This document shows positions 8,460 to 17,131 of a DNA stretch of 64,000 nucleotides, in pieces. Source of the DNA: Pseudooceanicola sediminis (GTDB lineage Bacteria; Pseudomonadota; Alphaproteobacteria; Rhodobacterales; Rhodobacteraceae); contig NZ_QWJJ01000014.1 of the NCBI RefSeq assembly GCF_003575965.1, positions 1 through 64,000 on the forward strand, written 5' to 3'. The notes beneath the pieces are model-generated. The model made no database searches, was not told where the DNA came from, and worked only from the letters and a program-made list of their open reading frames with translations. The position numbers and the translations under genes are program-made. Numbering within the stretch: the stretch's first letter is position 1; every line of letters begins with the position of its first letter.

Positions 8460-9358
8460 GCGCCTGGATCACCTCGATCGAGGGCACCGCTGCCGGCCAC
8501 CAGGCAGCCATGTTCCTGGCCCTCTCCGCCGCCGTGTTGCATGCGCTGTTCGGCTCTTTGCAGAAGGGGCGGCTCGATCCCTGGACCAGCCGGGGCATCA
8601 TGGACGTGTTCATGGTGGCGATGGCGATCCCCGTCGTGATCTTCCTCGTGCCTGCGCCACAGGGCAGCGAATGGCTGTTGCTGCTGGGGGCGATACCGAT
8701 CCATTTCGCCTACAAGGTCGGCATGGCCATGGCCTATACGCGTGGCGCCTATACGGTGGTCTATCCGGTGGTGCGGGGCACCGGCCCGGCGTTCACCGTC
8801 CTCGGCGCATGGCTGATCTTCGGCGAAGCCTTCACGCCGGTTCAATTGGCCGGGGTGGCAACGCTGCTGGCAGGCATCTTTGGCCTGGCCCTGTACAATC
8901 TGCGCCACATCGTCGTGGCCCGCGAAACCCTGGTGTCCGCGCTGGCCTTTGCCGTCGGGACCGGGGCGCTGGTGGCACTCTATACCACGTACGACGCTCT
9001 CGCGATCCGCACCCTGCCCAATCCGTTCACCTTCCTGGCCTGGTTCTTTCTGATCACCAATCTGGATTTCCCCGCGCTGATGGTCTGGCGCTGGCACAGG
9101 TTGCCGCTGCGCCCGAATGGCCGCGACCTGTTTCGCAACGGCTTCCTCGGCGCGCTGGTTGCCTATGGCTCCTTCGGGTCGGTCATGCTGGCCACGCGCC
9201 TCGACAAGGTGGGCGAGGCGGCGGTGCTGCGCGAAACCTCGACCGTCTTTGCCGCGCTGATCGGCTGGCTTGTGCTGAAAGAAACGGTGGGACCGCGCCG
9301 AATTGCCCTGATGACATTGATCGCGCTGGGCGCCGTGATAGTAGAGATGGGCGGATGA
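8456..9358 (+). CDS. EamA/DMT-family transporter
   Basis: A 300-residue polytopic inner-membrane protein with about ten hydrophobic segments in two EamA-like halves, the organisation of the drug/metabolite transporter superfamily. The motif GAYTVVYPVVRGTGPAFTVL near residue 97 and the C-terminal half-repeat with LRETSTVFAALIGWLVLKE fit the family. Substrate cannot be predicted. Its stop codon overlaps the start of yciB by an ATGA, so the two are co-transcribed. Confidence 0.88.
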   Translation: MSAWITSIEGTAAGHQAAMFLALSAAVLHALFGSLQKGRLDPWTSRGIMDVFMVAMAIPVVIFLVPAPQGSEWLLLLGAIPIHFAYKVGMAMAYTRGAYTVVYPVVRGTGPAFTVLGAWLIFGEAFTPVQLAGVATLLAGIFGLALYNLRHIVVARETLVSALAFAVGTGALVALYTTYDALAIRTLPNPFTFLAWFFLITNLDFPALMVWRWHRLPLRPNGRDLFRNGFLGALVAYGSFGSVMLATRLDKVGEAAVLRETSTVFAALIGWLVLKETVGPRRIALMTLIALGAVIVEMGG

Positions 9359-10029
9359 CACAGGAGAGCCACGTGCCCCAGCAGACCAAGGCCGACACCA
9401 CAAAGACCCCGAAAGAGCCCCGCAAGATCCATCCGATGCTCAAGCTCGGGCTGGAAATCGGGCCGGTGATCCTGTTCTTCATCGCCTATATCAAGCTGAA
9501 GGATCAGACCTTTGCCTTGAACGGGCGCGACTATGACGGCTTCATCCTGGCCACGGCCGGGTTCATCCCGCTGATCCTGATCTGCACCGCAATCCTGTGG
9601 AAACTGACAGGCAAGCTGTCGAAGATGCAGATCGTCACCGCGGTGCTGATCACCGTGTTCGGGGGCCTGTCGGTCTGGCTGAACGATGACCGCTTCTTCA
9701 AGATGAAACCGACGCTGATCTACCTGATCTTCGGCGGCGCGTTGGGGCTGGGCCTGCTGCGCGGTGAAAGCTGGCTGCAATCGGTAATGGGCGACGTGAT
9801 GCCCCTGAAACATGAGGGCTGGATGATCATCACGCGCCGCCTTTGTGCCTTCTTCTTCGGTCTTGCCGTTCTGAACGAGGTGATCTGGCGCACTCAGAGC
9901 ACGGATATCTGGGTCTATTTCAAGACCTTCGGCCTGACGGCGGCGATCTTTGTCTTCTTCATGACGCAGAGCAAGGTTCTGAACGCCTATGCCATCGAGG
10001 ATGGCGATACGGATGGCCCGGCGAACTGA
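9355..10029 (+). CDS. yciB: Inner-membrane septation protein YciB (IspA-type)
   Basis: The 224-residue protein matches the YciB/IspZ family of inner-membrane proteins linked to cell-envelope maintenance and septation. After a short hydrophilic N-terminus rich in Lys and Thr come about six hydrophobic segments. Family-typical motifs include LGLEIGPVILFFIAYIK, WLNDDRFFKMKPTLIYLIF, and LNEVIWR near the C-terminus. ATG at 9355 overlaps the stop of the EamA gene; a GTG at 9373 is possible. A strong terminator follows at 10058. Confidence 0.92.
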   Translation: MTQESHVPQQTKADTTKTPKEPRKIHPMLKLGLEIGPVILFFIAYIKLKDQTFALNGRDYDGFILATAGFIPLILICTAILWKLTGKLSKMQIVTAVLITVFGGLSVWLNDDRFFKMKPTLIYLIFGGALGLGLLRGESWLQSVMGDVMPLKHEGWMIITRRLCAFFFGLAVLNEVIWRTQSTDIWVYFKTFGLTAAIFVFFMTQSKVLNAYAIEDGDTDGPAN

Positions 10030-10057
10030 CGCAGCCGAGTCCGAGACATGCAAAATA

Positions 10058-10086
10058 GGGGGGTGGTTACCGACCGCCCCCTTTTT
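10058..10086 (+). terminator. Intrinsic terminator after yciB
   Basis: A nine-base-pair stem (GGGGGTGGT paired with ACCGCCCCC, with one G-U) is followed by TTTTT. It ends the EamA-yciB transcript. Confidence 0.85.
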
Positions 10087-10294
10087 ACGTCCGGGGCCGG
10101 TCGGTGCTCTGTTCCTGCGCGATTGCCCTGATCCGGGCAGTTGTCTGCGCCGTTGTAGCGCCCGTGACACAGGCTGCTGCGCACCTGTCGCTGATTGGCG
10201 TCTTTTCCCTGCTTGTCCCTTGATCTGACGGACAGAACCGTCGACGGGTATGGCCCGAAAACAGGCGCGCATCGTGCCGCAATACGGTGATGAA

Positions 10295-10888
10295 ATGACA
10301 GTTCAGCCCGAATCCAGCCTGCCCGAATCCGCCCTCACCGAATCCGGCCTCACCGACTCCGCCCAACCCGAGGCTGGAAAGTCCGAGGCCGCAGAGGCCG
10401 ACAAGACCGGCACCGACGATCCGCAGGTGGGCGAGGCCCGTTCCGCCATCCACATCCAGACGCACATGAAGCGCAACTGGCCATTCTACTGGATTTCGCG
10501 CGTCAACGCCCGTTATGTGCAGGTTCTGGAACGCAAGCTGAAACCGCTCGGGCTGGACGTGGCGCGCTGGCGCGTGCTGATCTCGCTCTATGAGGAGGAA
10601 TATCTCTCGGTTTCCGAGATTTCGGCATTCTCCACCCTGCGGCTGAATACCACCACAAAGGTCGTCCAGCGCATGATCGCCGATGATCTGGTGCGCACAC
10701 GCGTCCGCCCGACCGATGGCCGCGTCACCGAGGTATGCCTGACCGCCCGGGGGGACGCGTTGCGCGACCGTGCCCTGGCCGAGGCGAACAAGATCCTCGC
10801 CGCCAGTTTCGTCAATGTCTCGGCGGAGGAGCTTGCCGCGCTCAACGCAACGATGGAAAAGGTCTTTGCCGAGATTTCGCGCATCTGA
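10295..10888 (+). CDS. MarR-family transcriptional regulator
   Basis: A winged-helix repressor or activator of the MarR type, 197 residues from ATG 10295; an ATG at 10250 would add 15 residues. The DNA-binding core is LGLDVARWRVLISLYEEEYL, then SVSEISAFSTLRLNTTTKVV as recognition helix, and the wing VRTRVRPTDGRVTEVCLT with the conserved D-R of MarR wings. The first 60 residues are an acidic tail with near repeats of a Pro-Glu-Ser-x-Leu unit encoded by 15-bp repeats at 10310-10372. Ligand and targets are unknown; the SnoaL-like gene downstream is a candidate target. Confidence 0.85.
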   Translation: MTVQPESSLPESALTESGLTDSAQPEAGKSEAAEADKTGTDDPQVGEARSAIHIQTHMKRNWPFYWISRVNARYVQVLERKLKPLGLDVARWRVLISLYEEEYLSVSEISAFSTLRLNTTTKVVQRMIADDLVRTRVRPTDGRVTEVCLTARGDALRDRALAEANKILAASFVNVSAEELAALNATMEKVFAEISRI

Positions 10889-10943
10889 CCCGTCGGAGCA
10901 TGACAGATTTCCGGCCTTCTTCGATTTACGTGAATATTACCGC

Positions 10944-10973
10944 TTGACCCTTGCGCGGGGCCGTCCCTAAGCT
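10944..10973 (+). promoter_or_regulatory. Candidate sigma-70 promoter for the SnoaL-like gene
   Basis: TTGACC and TAAGCT are spaced by 18 bp and end 26 bp before the ATG at 11000. The hexamers match the housekeeping sigma consensus well at -35 and moderately at -10. Confidence 0.5.
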
Positions 10974-10999
10974 GGCGCAGGATCAGGAAAGGACCATTC

Positions 11000-11575
11000 A
11001 TGCCCGACCAACAGCTTGTCTCCCGACAAGAAATCGCCGCTCTGACGACCCGGATCGAGGTGCTGGAGGCCGAGGCCGAAATTCGCCGCATTCAGGCGCG
11101 CTACATGTTCCTCTGCGACACGCCGATGCCCGAATACGGGGTGGCGGATGACGCCGAACGCATCGACCTCATCATGGCGCTCTATGCCGAGGATGCGACC
11201 TGGGAAGGTGTCGGAGAGTATTACACCAACCAGTTCGGCAAGCTGGAAGGTGCCGCCGCGATCCGCGCGCATTTCCAGAAATTCTGGGGGGACAAGCAAG
11301 ATCCGGCGCTGGTGCTGAACTGTCACTACCTGACGTCCGAGCAGATCCACGTCACCGGAGACACCGCCGAGGGGCAGTGGGTGCACATGCAGCCCTGGCT
11401 CTATTCCGACGGCACCGGGCTGCTGCGCTCGTCGCGCCTCAACAATGCCTTTGCGCGGCAGGCCGACGGGGCGTGGAAAATCACCCGTACCCGCACCGAA
11501 AATGTCTTTGTCGCCCCGCTGCCCAACGGCTTTGCCTCGGATTATCCCAAGGCGTCGGTGCTGATGAAACCCTGA
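11000..11575 (+). CDS. SnoaL-like / NTF2-fold protein
   Basis: A 191-residue protein of the SnoaL-like polyketide cyclase/NTF2 superfamily. A helical start (SRQEIAALTTRIEVLEAEAEIRRIQARYMFLCD) leads into ALYAEDATWEGVGEYYTNQFGKLEGAAAIRAHF, the usual cone-shaped fold signature, and ends with WKITRTRTENVFV. Members include dehydratases, cyclases and dioxygenase beta subunits; catalytic assignment is not possible here. A good ribosome binding site (AGGA) precedes ATG 11000. It is a single-gene unit with its own promoter. Confidence 0.75.
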   Translation: MPDQQLVSRQEIAALTTRIEVLEAEAEIRRIQARYMFLCDTPMPEYGVADDAERIDLIMALYAEDATWEGVGEYYTNQFGKLEGAAAIRAHFQKFWGDKQDPALVLNCHYLTSEQIHVTGDTAEGQWVHMQPWLYSDGTGLLRSSRLNNAFARQADGAWKITRTRTENVFVAPLPNGFASDYPKASVLMKP

Positions 11576-11587
11576 GGGTCGCACACG

Positions 11588-11612
11588 AAAAAGGGGCGGC
11601 CCGTGCCGCCCC
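11588..11612 (-). terminator. Intrinsic terminator after the GST gene (minus strand)
   Basis: The stem GGGGCGGC/GCCGCCCC with a CCGT loop is perfect. On the minus strand it is followed by a run of T, so it terminates the GST transcript; it also lies just after the converging SnoaL-like gene. Confidence 0.8.
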
Positions 11613-11638
11613 TGATCACTCCCGATGTGCCGCGAACG

Positions 11639-12349
11639 TCAGCCTTTCTGGCCGAACAGCACTTTCTGGGATTCCTTGGTCTGGCCGGCGCGAAGCTCGG
11701 ATTTCAGGTCCTTGCCCTTTTGCACGGCGGGACGCGCGGCCACCAGATCCAGCCACCGCTTCAGGTTGGGCTTGTCGGAGATGTCCTGTTGCTGACCTTC
11801 CCACAGGCAGGCCCAGGGCCAGATCGCCATGTCCGCGATGGAAAAGAAATCGCCCGCCACGTATTCGTTGCGGCTCAGCTGTGTGTCCAGCACGCGGTGC
11901 AGGCGCCCGACCTCGTTGCGGTAACGGTCCTTGGCATAGGGCAGATCCTGCGGCGGATCCATCTCGGGGGCGTATTTCAGGAAGTGGTGTGCCTGACCCG
12001 CCATCGGACCCAGCCCGCCCATCTGCCACATCAGCCATTCGTCCACCGCGATCCGGTCGCGCTGCGTCGGGCCGCAGAACGTGCCGGTCTTGCGCGCGAG
12101 GTATTGCAGGATCGCCCCGGACTCAAAGACCGAGATCGGCGCGCCATCCGGCCCCTCGGGGTCGACGATCGCAGGCATCCGGTTGTTGGGGGAAATCTTC
12201 AGGAACTCCGGCTCGAACTGTTCGCCCTTGCCGATGTTGACGGTGTGAACCGTGTAGGGCAGGCCCATCTCCTCCAGCGCGATGGAGATTTTCCAGCCGT
12301 TCGGCGTGGGCCAGTAATAAAGGTCGATCGGTTTCGTCTGTGTCGCCAT
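11639..12349 (-). CDS. Glutathione S-transferase (YghU/YfcG-like)
   Basis: The 236-residue cytoplasmic protein has an N-terminal thioredoxin-fold domain (IDLYYWPTPNGWKISIALEE, then cis-Pro region NNRMPAIVDPEG and the glutathione-binding FESGAILQYLA) and a helical C-terminal domain containing FSIADMAIWPW, the conserved capping box. The TPNGWK segment resembles the Nu-class YghU/YfcG enzymes, which use Asn and Thr near the N-terminus and act as disulfide-bond reductases. The exact substrate is not known. Confidence 0.9.
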   Translation of the reverse strand: MATQTKPIDLYYWPTPNGWKISIALEEMGLPYTVHTVNIGKGEQFEPEFLKISPNNRMPAIVDPEGPDGAPISVFESGAILQYLARKTGTFCGPTQRDRIAVDEWLMWQMGGLGPMAGQAHHFLKYAPEMDPPQDLPYAKDRYRNEVGRLHRVLDTQLSRNEYVAGDFFSIADMAIWPWACLWEGQQQDISDKPNLKRWLDLVAARPAVQKGKDLKSELRAGQTKESQKVLFGQKG

Positions 12350-12376
12350 GACGCATACTCCTCTAACTGAGGCGCA

Positions 12377-13297
12377 TCATGACGCATTGGCCCCCCAAGG
12401 CAAGGGGAGGGACCACGCCGCAGCGCGGGCAGGGGCGGCTTTCGGCTGGGTCAGGCGGCTCACTTCGGCGTGAAGCGTCGCGCCGCGCGGTCCCAGCAGC
12501 GCGGCATAGAGCGCGAAGGCACCCGGGCGCAGATAGGTTGACCAGTGGCAGATTCGCCGCTCGGGTGCGGCCACGGGATGGCCGATCGCGGCCAGCCCGC
12601 TCAGATGCGCCGGATCGTCCAGCCGCAGGGTGGCAAGCCCCGGCAGATCGACACGGCCCAGAATGGCATCCCCGGCATGGCGTCGCGGAATGAGGTTGTG
12701 CAGCGCCAGGTCATAGGCCCCGTTTTCTCCGCTGGTGACATGCAGCAGCCGAGCCTGCCGCCCGGCGCGACTGTCCAGTGCGGTGCGCGCGGTGCTGGCA
12801 TGGTCGGCGGCAGCCAGCAGGATCACGCGCGACAGCGCCCCGACCGGCAGATGGCGCATCGCGGTCAGGATCACCCGCGCGCCCAGCGAATGGCCGATCG
12901 CATGGACCTCGCGCCCGGGATCGCGTCGCTGGATGGCGCGCAACACCCGCGCCAGGGCGACGCCTGCGACCTCGGCCCCCGCGTGGGCCTGCCAGATCGA
13001 CCCGCGCGCCTGCCAGCCGAACGCCAGCCCCGATGCACCCCCCTGACCGCCATGGATGCCAAGCGCCGCGGGCCAGCTTGGCGTTGCCTGCGCGGTGTCA
13101 TCCGGGGCGCGAAAGATGTGGGCGTGCGGGCAATGGGCGGGCCGTCCCGGGGCATAGCGGAATCCGTGCACCATGACGATGATGGGCGCGTCCCGTTTCA
13201 ATACGGGCGCAAGGGCCTCGGCCGGCGATGCGCCCGTGTCGTGATCGCGCGCCGCCGCGCCCCAAGCGTTCATCCTGATCAAGGCCATTTCTGTCAT
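12377..13297 (-). CDS. Alpha/beta hydrolase
   Basis: From ATG 13297 the protein is 306 residues. It shows the alpha/beta-hydrolase order: strand and oxyanion region PIIVMVHGFRYAPGRP near residue 38, nucleophile elbow AIGHSLGARV with Ser, and a likely catalytic His near the C-terminus (HLSGLAAIGHPVA or ICHWSTYLRP). There is no signal peptide, so it is cytoplasmic. Upstream in-frame starts exist (13321, 13531) but the added residues look noncoding. It is divergent from metZ; no operon partner is visible. Substrate unknown, lipase/esterase-like. Confidence 0.8.
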   Translation of the reverse strand: MTEMALIRMNAWGAAARDHDTGASPAEALAPVLKRDAPIIVMVHGFRYAPGRPAHCPHAHIFRAPDDTAQATPSWPAALGIHGGQGGASGLAFGWQARGSIWQAHAGAEVAGVALARVLRAIQRRDPGREVHAIGHSLGARVILTAMRHLPVGALSRVILLAAADHASTARTALDSRAGRQARLLHVTSGENGAYDLALHNLIPRRHAGDAILGRVDLPGLATLRLDDPAHLSGLAAIGHPVAAPERRICHWSTYLRPGAFALYAALLGPRGATLHAEVSRLTQPKAAPARAAAWSLPLPWGANAS

Positions 13298-13499
13298 GCC
13301 CGCTACCCGATGCCTCTGCATAATGGCAAAGCCTTGCAAAACAGCGGTGAAGGGCGCGTGACACCACCGTGACGACGCGCCATCACGTGCGCCATCCGAT
13401 GCGGTATCTGTTTGCAAACCCGCGCCACCGCGCCCCCTGCGCCCCGCCGCGCGGGTGCGCCCCGGGCCGGGCGCCGTTTGGGGCGCGGGGGAAAACAGG

Positions 13500-13528
13500 T
13501 TGACCCGAATTATCGCGCGGAGTAATTC
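13500..13528 (+). promoter_or_regulatory. Candidate promoter of metZ
   Basis: TTGACC and TAATTC are spaced by exactly 17 bp. The predicted transcription start is about 13534, just at the beginning of the SAM-II riboswitch, which supports the assignment. Confidence 0.7.
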
Positions 13529-13529
13529 C

Positions 13530-13590
13530 ATCCCCGTGGCGCTTTGTTACCGGATTGCGGGCCACGTTAAACATCCCGCTAAAGAGGTCG
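13530..13590 (+). promoter_or_regulatory. SAM-II riboswitch (metA motif)
   Basis: The RNA has the SAM-II architecture. P1 pairs CGTGGC at 13535-13540 with GCCACG at 13561-13566, the loop contains TTTGTTACCGGATTGC, and the 3' part has the signature GCCACGTTAAAC followed by GCTAAAG at 13578-13584, which forms the pseudoknot with the P1 loop. This motif is known from alphaproteobacterial metA/metZ leaders and senses S-adenosylmethionine. It precedes metZ, as expected for repression of methionine synthesis when SAM is abundant. Confidence 0.93.
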
Positions 13591-13598
13591 AGGATAGG

Positions 13599-13634
13599 AA
13601 GCCCCTTTCGCTTGACCGCGTCTGGGGTTTTTTT
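13599..13634 (+). terminator. Riboswitch-linked intrinsic terminator
   Basis: AAGCCCC at 13599-13605 pairs with GGGGTTT at 13624-13630 (one G-U), followed by a run of seven T. It lies between the SAM-II aptamer and the metZ start, so it is the likely expression platform and suggests control by transcription termination. Confidence 0.75.
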
Positions 13635-13675
13635 ATGGGCCGGTCCCGGCACGACGGGCGGCCGGAGGGATTGAG

Positions 13676-14860
13676 ATGAGCAACGACTGGAAACCGCGCA
13701 CGAAACTGGTTCATGGGGGCATTCGCCGCAGCCAGTACAACGAAGTATCCGAGGCGATCTTTCTGACGCAGGGCTTTGTCTACGACACAGCCGAACAGGC
13801 GCAGGCCCGTTTCAAGGAAACCGGCCCGGACGAGTTCATCTATGCCCGTTACGGCAATCCAACAGTCGCCATGTTCGAAGAGCGTATGGCGATGTTAGAG
13901 GGCACCGAAGACGCCTTTGCCACCGCTTCCGGCATGGCGGCGGTCAACGCTGCGCTGATGTCCGTCTGCAAGGCCGGCGATCATGTCGTGGCCGCCAAGG
14001 CGCTGTTCGGCTCCTGTCTCTATATCCTGGAAAAGGTGCTGGGGCGCTACGGCGTCGAAATCACGCTGGTCGATGGCACCGATCTGGACGCGTGGCGCGC
14101 CGCCGTGCGCGATGACACCGTGGCCGTGTTCTTTGAATCCACGTCGAATCCGACGCTTGAGGTGATCGACATCAAGGGCGTCGCGGACATCGCCCACGCC
14201 CACGGCGCGCTGGTCATCGTCGACAACGTCTTTGCCACGCCGGTCTATTCCAAGGCGGTCGAACTCGGTGCCGATGTCATCGTCTATTCCGCCACGAAAC
14301 ACATCGACGGCCAGGGCCGTGCGCTTGGCGGGATCATCCTGGGAACGCGCGACTACATCCGCGAAACCCTGATGCCCTATCTCAAGCATTCCGGCGGCGC
14401 GCTGTCGCCGTTCAACGCCTGGCTGATGCTCAAGGGGATGGAGACGATCGAACTGCGCGTCAACGCCCAGAGCGCGAATGCCAGGGCGCTGACCGAGGCG
14501 TTGCAGGGCCATGACAAGCTGGCGCGCGTGATCTACCCCGGCCATCCCAACCACGCGCAATACGATCTGGTGCAGCGTCAGACAGACGGGCAGGGCGGTA
14601 CGGTCGTGGCCATCGACCTGGCAGGCGGCAAGGACGCGGCGTTCCGCTTCCTCAACGCGATTACCGTTGGCGTGCTGTCCAACAACCTGGGCGATTCCAA
14701 GTCCATCTACACCCATCCCGAAACCACGACCCATTCCAGCCTGACCGACGAACAGCGGGCCGAACTGGGCATCACGCCGGGCCTGGTGCGGATTTCCATG
14801 GGGATCGAGGATACCGACGATATCGTGGCCGACGTGCTGGCGGCTCTGGAAAAGGCCTGA
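13676..14860 (+). CDS. metZ: O-succinylhomoserine sulfhydrylase
   Basis: A PLP enzyme of the Cys/Met metabolism family that makes homocysteine directly from O-succinylhomoserine and sulfide in methionine synthesis. The 394 residues contain the substrate/PLP segments YARYGNPTVAMFEERMAMLE, ASGMAAVNAALMSV, the cofactor lysine in VYSATKHIDGQG near residue 208, and the C-terminal NLGDSKSIYTHPETTTHSSL. The family split between MetZ, MetY and MetB rests on similarity to MetZ and on the SAM-II leader. It stands alone as a single-gene unit. Confidence 0.92.
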   Translation: MSNDWKPRTKLVHGGIRRSQYNEVSEAIFLTQGFVYDTAEQAQARFKETGPDEFIYARYGNPTVAMFEERMAMLEGTEDAFATASGMAAVNAALMSVCKAGDHVVAAKALFGSCLYILEKVLGRYGVEITLVDGTDLDAWRAAVRDDTVAVFFESTSNPTLEVIDIKGVADIAHAHGALVIVDNVFATPVYSKAVELGADVIVYSATKHIDGQGRALGGIILGTRDYIRETLMPYLKHSGGALSPFNAWLMLKGMETIELRVNAQSANARALTEALQGHDKLARVIYPGHPNHAQYDLVQRQTDGQGGTVVAIDLAGGKDAAFRFLNAITVGVLSNNLGDSKSIYTHPETTTHSSLTDEQRAELGITPGLVRISMGIEDTDDIVADVLAALEKA

Positions 14861-14942
14861 TCCGCCGAGATGCAACAGTGTGCCGAAATTGTTTCGGTAT
14901 TTAATGATCCGTCAACCAGAGTACCGCGTAGTCACCTTACGA

Positions 14943-14972
14943 TTGAAATGTTGTGTTAGGGGCGCCTATATT
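14943..14972 (+). promoter_or_regulatory. Candidate promoter of folE2
   Basis: TTGAAA and TATATT are spaced by 18 bp, about 75 bp before the folE2 ATG. A small palindrome CCGAAATTGTTTCGG at 14883-14897 just upstream may be the metZ terminator or an operator. Confidence 0.5.
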
Positions 14973-15045
14973 GACGGGCGTCGACTGCAAGGGCGTGTGC
15001 GTTTAACCGCGCTCTTTTGGGCATGAAACGAAGAAGGGGGGCGGC

Positions 15046-16137
15046 ATGAATATCCACCCGAGCGATCTGAAACCGGAAACTCAAGAGGCCCGTGACGCGC
15101 TGGATACCCTGCGCGACTGGGCCGCCAAGGCCAGCGACGAAGAGATCAACGCGCTTGATCCCGCTGTCGCGCGGCTGCTTCCAGGGCAGGCGGATTATCC
15201 CGTCATGTCGCATGTCTACCCGACCGGTTTCGTCTCGGACGAGGCCTATCGTGCGACGCTGCCCGACCTGCAGAACGGTCCCGCCAGCCTGATCCGCGGG
15301 GCCCGTGCGCAGATCCAGCACGTCGGCATCTCCAACTTCCGGCTGCCGATCCGCTTTCACACCCGTGATGGCGGCGAACTGACGCTGGAAACCTCCGTTA
15401 CCGGCTCCGTCAGCCTCGAGGCCGACAAGAAGGGCATCAACATGTCGCGCATCATGCGCAGCTTTTATGCCCATTCGGAAAAATGCTTCTCGTTCAGCGT
15501 CATCGAAGCGGCGCTGGAAGATTACATGTCCGACCTCGAAAGCCTCGATGCACGGATCATGATGCGCTTTTCCTACCCGGTTAAGATCCTGTCGCTGCGC
15601 TCGGGGCTGCAAGGCTACCAGTATTACGACATCGCATTGGAACTGGTCGACGAAGGTGGCGTGCGCAATCGCTACATTCACCTCGACTATGTCTATTCGT
15701 CGACCTGCCCCTGTTCGCTGGAACTGTCCGAACACGCGCGCCGCACCCGCAACCAGCTGGCGACGCCGCATTCGCAACGCTCCGTTGCACGCATCGCGGT
15801 GCAGTCGGTGCCGAACGAGGACTGCCTGTGGTTCGAAGACCTGATCGACAAGGCCCGCGCCGCCGTTCCGACCGAAACGCAGGTGATGGTCAAACGCGAG
15901 GATGAACAGGCCTTTGCCGAGCTGAACGCCGCCAACCCGATCTTTGTCGAAGACGCGGCGCGGCTGTTTTGCGAACAATTGCAGGATGATCCGCGTATCG
16001 GGGATTTCCGCGTCGCGGCCAGCCACCAGGAAAGCCTGCACAGCCATGATGCCGTTTCGGTGCTGACGCAGGGCGATACCTTCCGCGCGTCCAGCCTCGA
16101 TCCGCACTTCTTTGCGACGCTGCATCACGCTGGCTGA
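15046..16137 (+). CDS. folE2: GTP cyclohydrolase FolE2 (type IB)
   Basis: FolE2 converts GTP to 7,8-dihydroneopterin triphosphate, the first step of folate and queuosine synthesis, using a metal that need not be zinc. The 363-residue protein has the family features: GISNFRLPIRFHTRDGGELTLETSVTGSVSLEADKKGINMSR, metal-ligand cysteine in SSTCPCSLELSEH near residue 223, and the C-terminal ASHQESLHSHDAVS. A strong ribosome binding site (AAGGGGGG) precedes the ATG. folB and folP lie 25 kb away in the same window, and no folE1 is seen here. Confidence 0.95.
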   Translation: MNIHPSDLKPETQEARDALDTLRDWAAKASDEEINALDPAVARLLPGQADYPVMSHVYPTGFVSDEAYRATLPDLQNGPASLIRGARAQIQHVGISNFRLPIRFHTRDGGELTLETSVTGSVSLEADKKGINMSRIMRSFYAHSEKCFSFSVIEAALEDYMSDLESLDARIMMRFSYPVKILSLRSGLQGYQYYDIALELVDEGGVRNRYIHLDYVYSSTCPCSLELSEHARRTRNQLATPHSQRSVARIAVQSVPNEDCLWFEDLIDKARAAVPTETQVMVKREDEQAFAELNAANPIFVEDAARLFCEQLQDDPRIGDFRVAASHQESLHSHDAVSVLTQGDTFRASSLDPHFFATLHHAG

Positions 16138-16166
16138 CACGGCCCGCTCAACGATCTGGACGACCA

Positions 16167-16198
16167 TGGGCGCCCTCTTGTCGGGGCGCCCATTTTTC
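16167..16198 (+). terminator. Intrinsic terminator after folE2
   Basis: GGGCGCCC pairs with GGGCGCCC across the loop TCTTGTCG, followed by ATTTTT. It separates folE2 from the urease operon. Confidence 0.85.
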
Positions 16199-16338
16199 GT
16201 GCAGCGCGGCGCATTTCACAGCGGGTTCTGGCGCCGCTTTTGAATTGCGCTTACACTCCGGCGCAGGCTTGATACCTTAGCCGCTGACGGAGGAACGCCA
16301 CCATCAATGCCGACGCGAAAGACCTGCGCCCGCTCGCG

Positions 16339-17130
16339 ATGCGCCAGCCGCGTGCCCGAGGCGAACTTCGCCTGTCGGCCCGTCCCGGTGCGCGCATCGG
16401 TGACCTGCACCAATCCGGCTCGCTCAAGGCGCTGTTTCCCGCCTCGCGCCATGGCGCGCTGAACGCGGTCTTCCTCAACACATCCGGTGGCGTGACCGGC
16501 GGCGACCAGTACCGCATCGCGGCCGAGGCCCTGCCGGACGCCGCGCTTGTGCTGACCTCGCAGGCGGCCGAACGCCTCTACCGCGCCCAACCCGCCGAAA
16601 CGGGCCGCCTCGATATCCACCTCAAGGTCGGCAGCGGCGCGCGTCTTGATTGGCTGCCCCAGGAAACCATCCTGTTCGATGCCGCCCGCGTCGTGCGCCG
16701 CTTTGATGTCGACCTCGCCCCCGGCGCCCGCTTTCTGGCCGTCGAGCCGCTGATTTCGGGCCGCCTGGCCATGGGCGAATATGTCCGCTCCGGCACGCTG
16801 ACCGACCACTGGCGTATCCGCCGTGACGGTCGCCTGGTCTTTGCCGACAACATCCGCTTTTCGGGTGACGTCGATGCACAGCTCGCCCGCCCCGCCGTGG
16901 CGGCGGGAAACCGGGCCGTCGCCGCGCTGATCTTTGCCGCGCCCGAGGCCGAGGCGCAACTGCCCGTCATCCGTGATCTGCTCGGCCCGCTTGGCGGGGC
17001 CAGCCTGATCCATCCCGATCTTCTGTTCGCCCGGATTGCCGCCCCCGACGGGTTCGAGCTGCGCAAGCGTCTCATTCCCGCCATCACGCGGCTTTCCGGC
17101 CAAGATATCCCAAGGACCTGGACGCTCTGA
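16339..17130 (+). CDS. ureD: Urease accessory protein UreD
   Basis: UreD is the scaffold of the UreD-UreF-UreG complex that delivers nickel to apo-urease. From ATG 16339 the protein is 263 residues, with [50 protein letters not shown] and [17 protein letters not shown], all typical of the family. There is no Shine-Dalgarno sequence before 16339, whereas a strong GGAGG lies at 16289-16293 and points to an in-frame ATC codon at 16303 that would add 12 residues (NADAKDLRPLA). The start is therefore uncertain. First gene of the urease operon, followed directly by ureA. Confidence 0.93.
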   Translation: MRQPRARGELRLSARPGARIGDLHQSGSLKALFPASRHGALNAVFLNTSGGVTGGDQYRIAAEALPDAALVLTSQAAERLYRAQPAETGRLDIHLKVGSGARLDWLPQETILFDAARVVRRFDVDLAPGARFLAVEPLISGRLAMGEYVRSGTLTDHWRIRRDGRLVFADNIRFSGDVDAQLARPAVAAGNRAVAALIFAAPEAEAQLPVIRDLLGPLGGASLIHPDLLFARIAAPDGFELRKRLIPAITRLSGQDIPRTWTL

Positions 17131-17131
17131 C

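Noticed and set aside
6766-8613. A 615-residue open frame antisense to ftsY
   Set aside because: The FtsY GTPase motifs are on the plus strand; the antisense translation is low complexity.
16225-16260. Sigma-54 promoter of the urease operon
   Set aside because: The GG and GC elements are not at the required ten-base separation; no good match was found.
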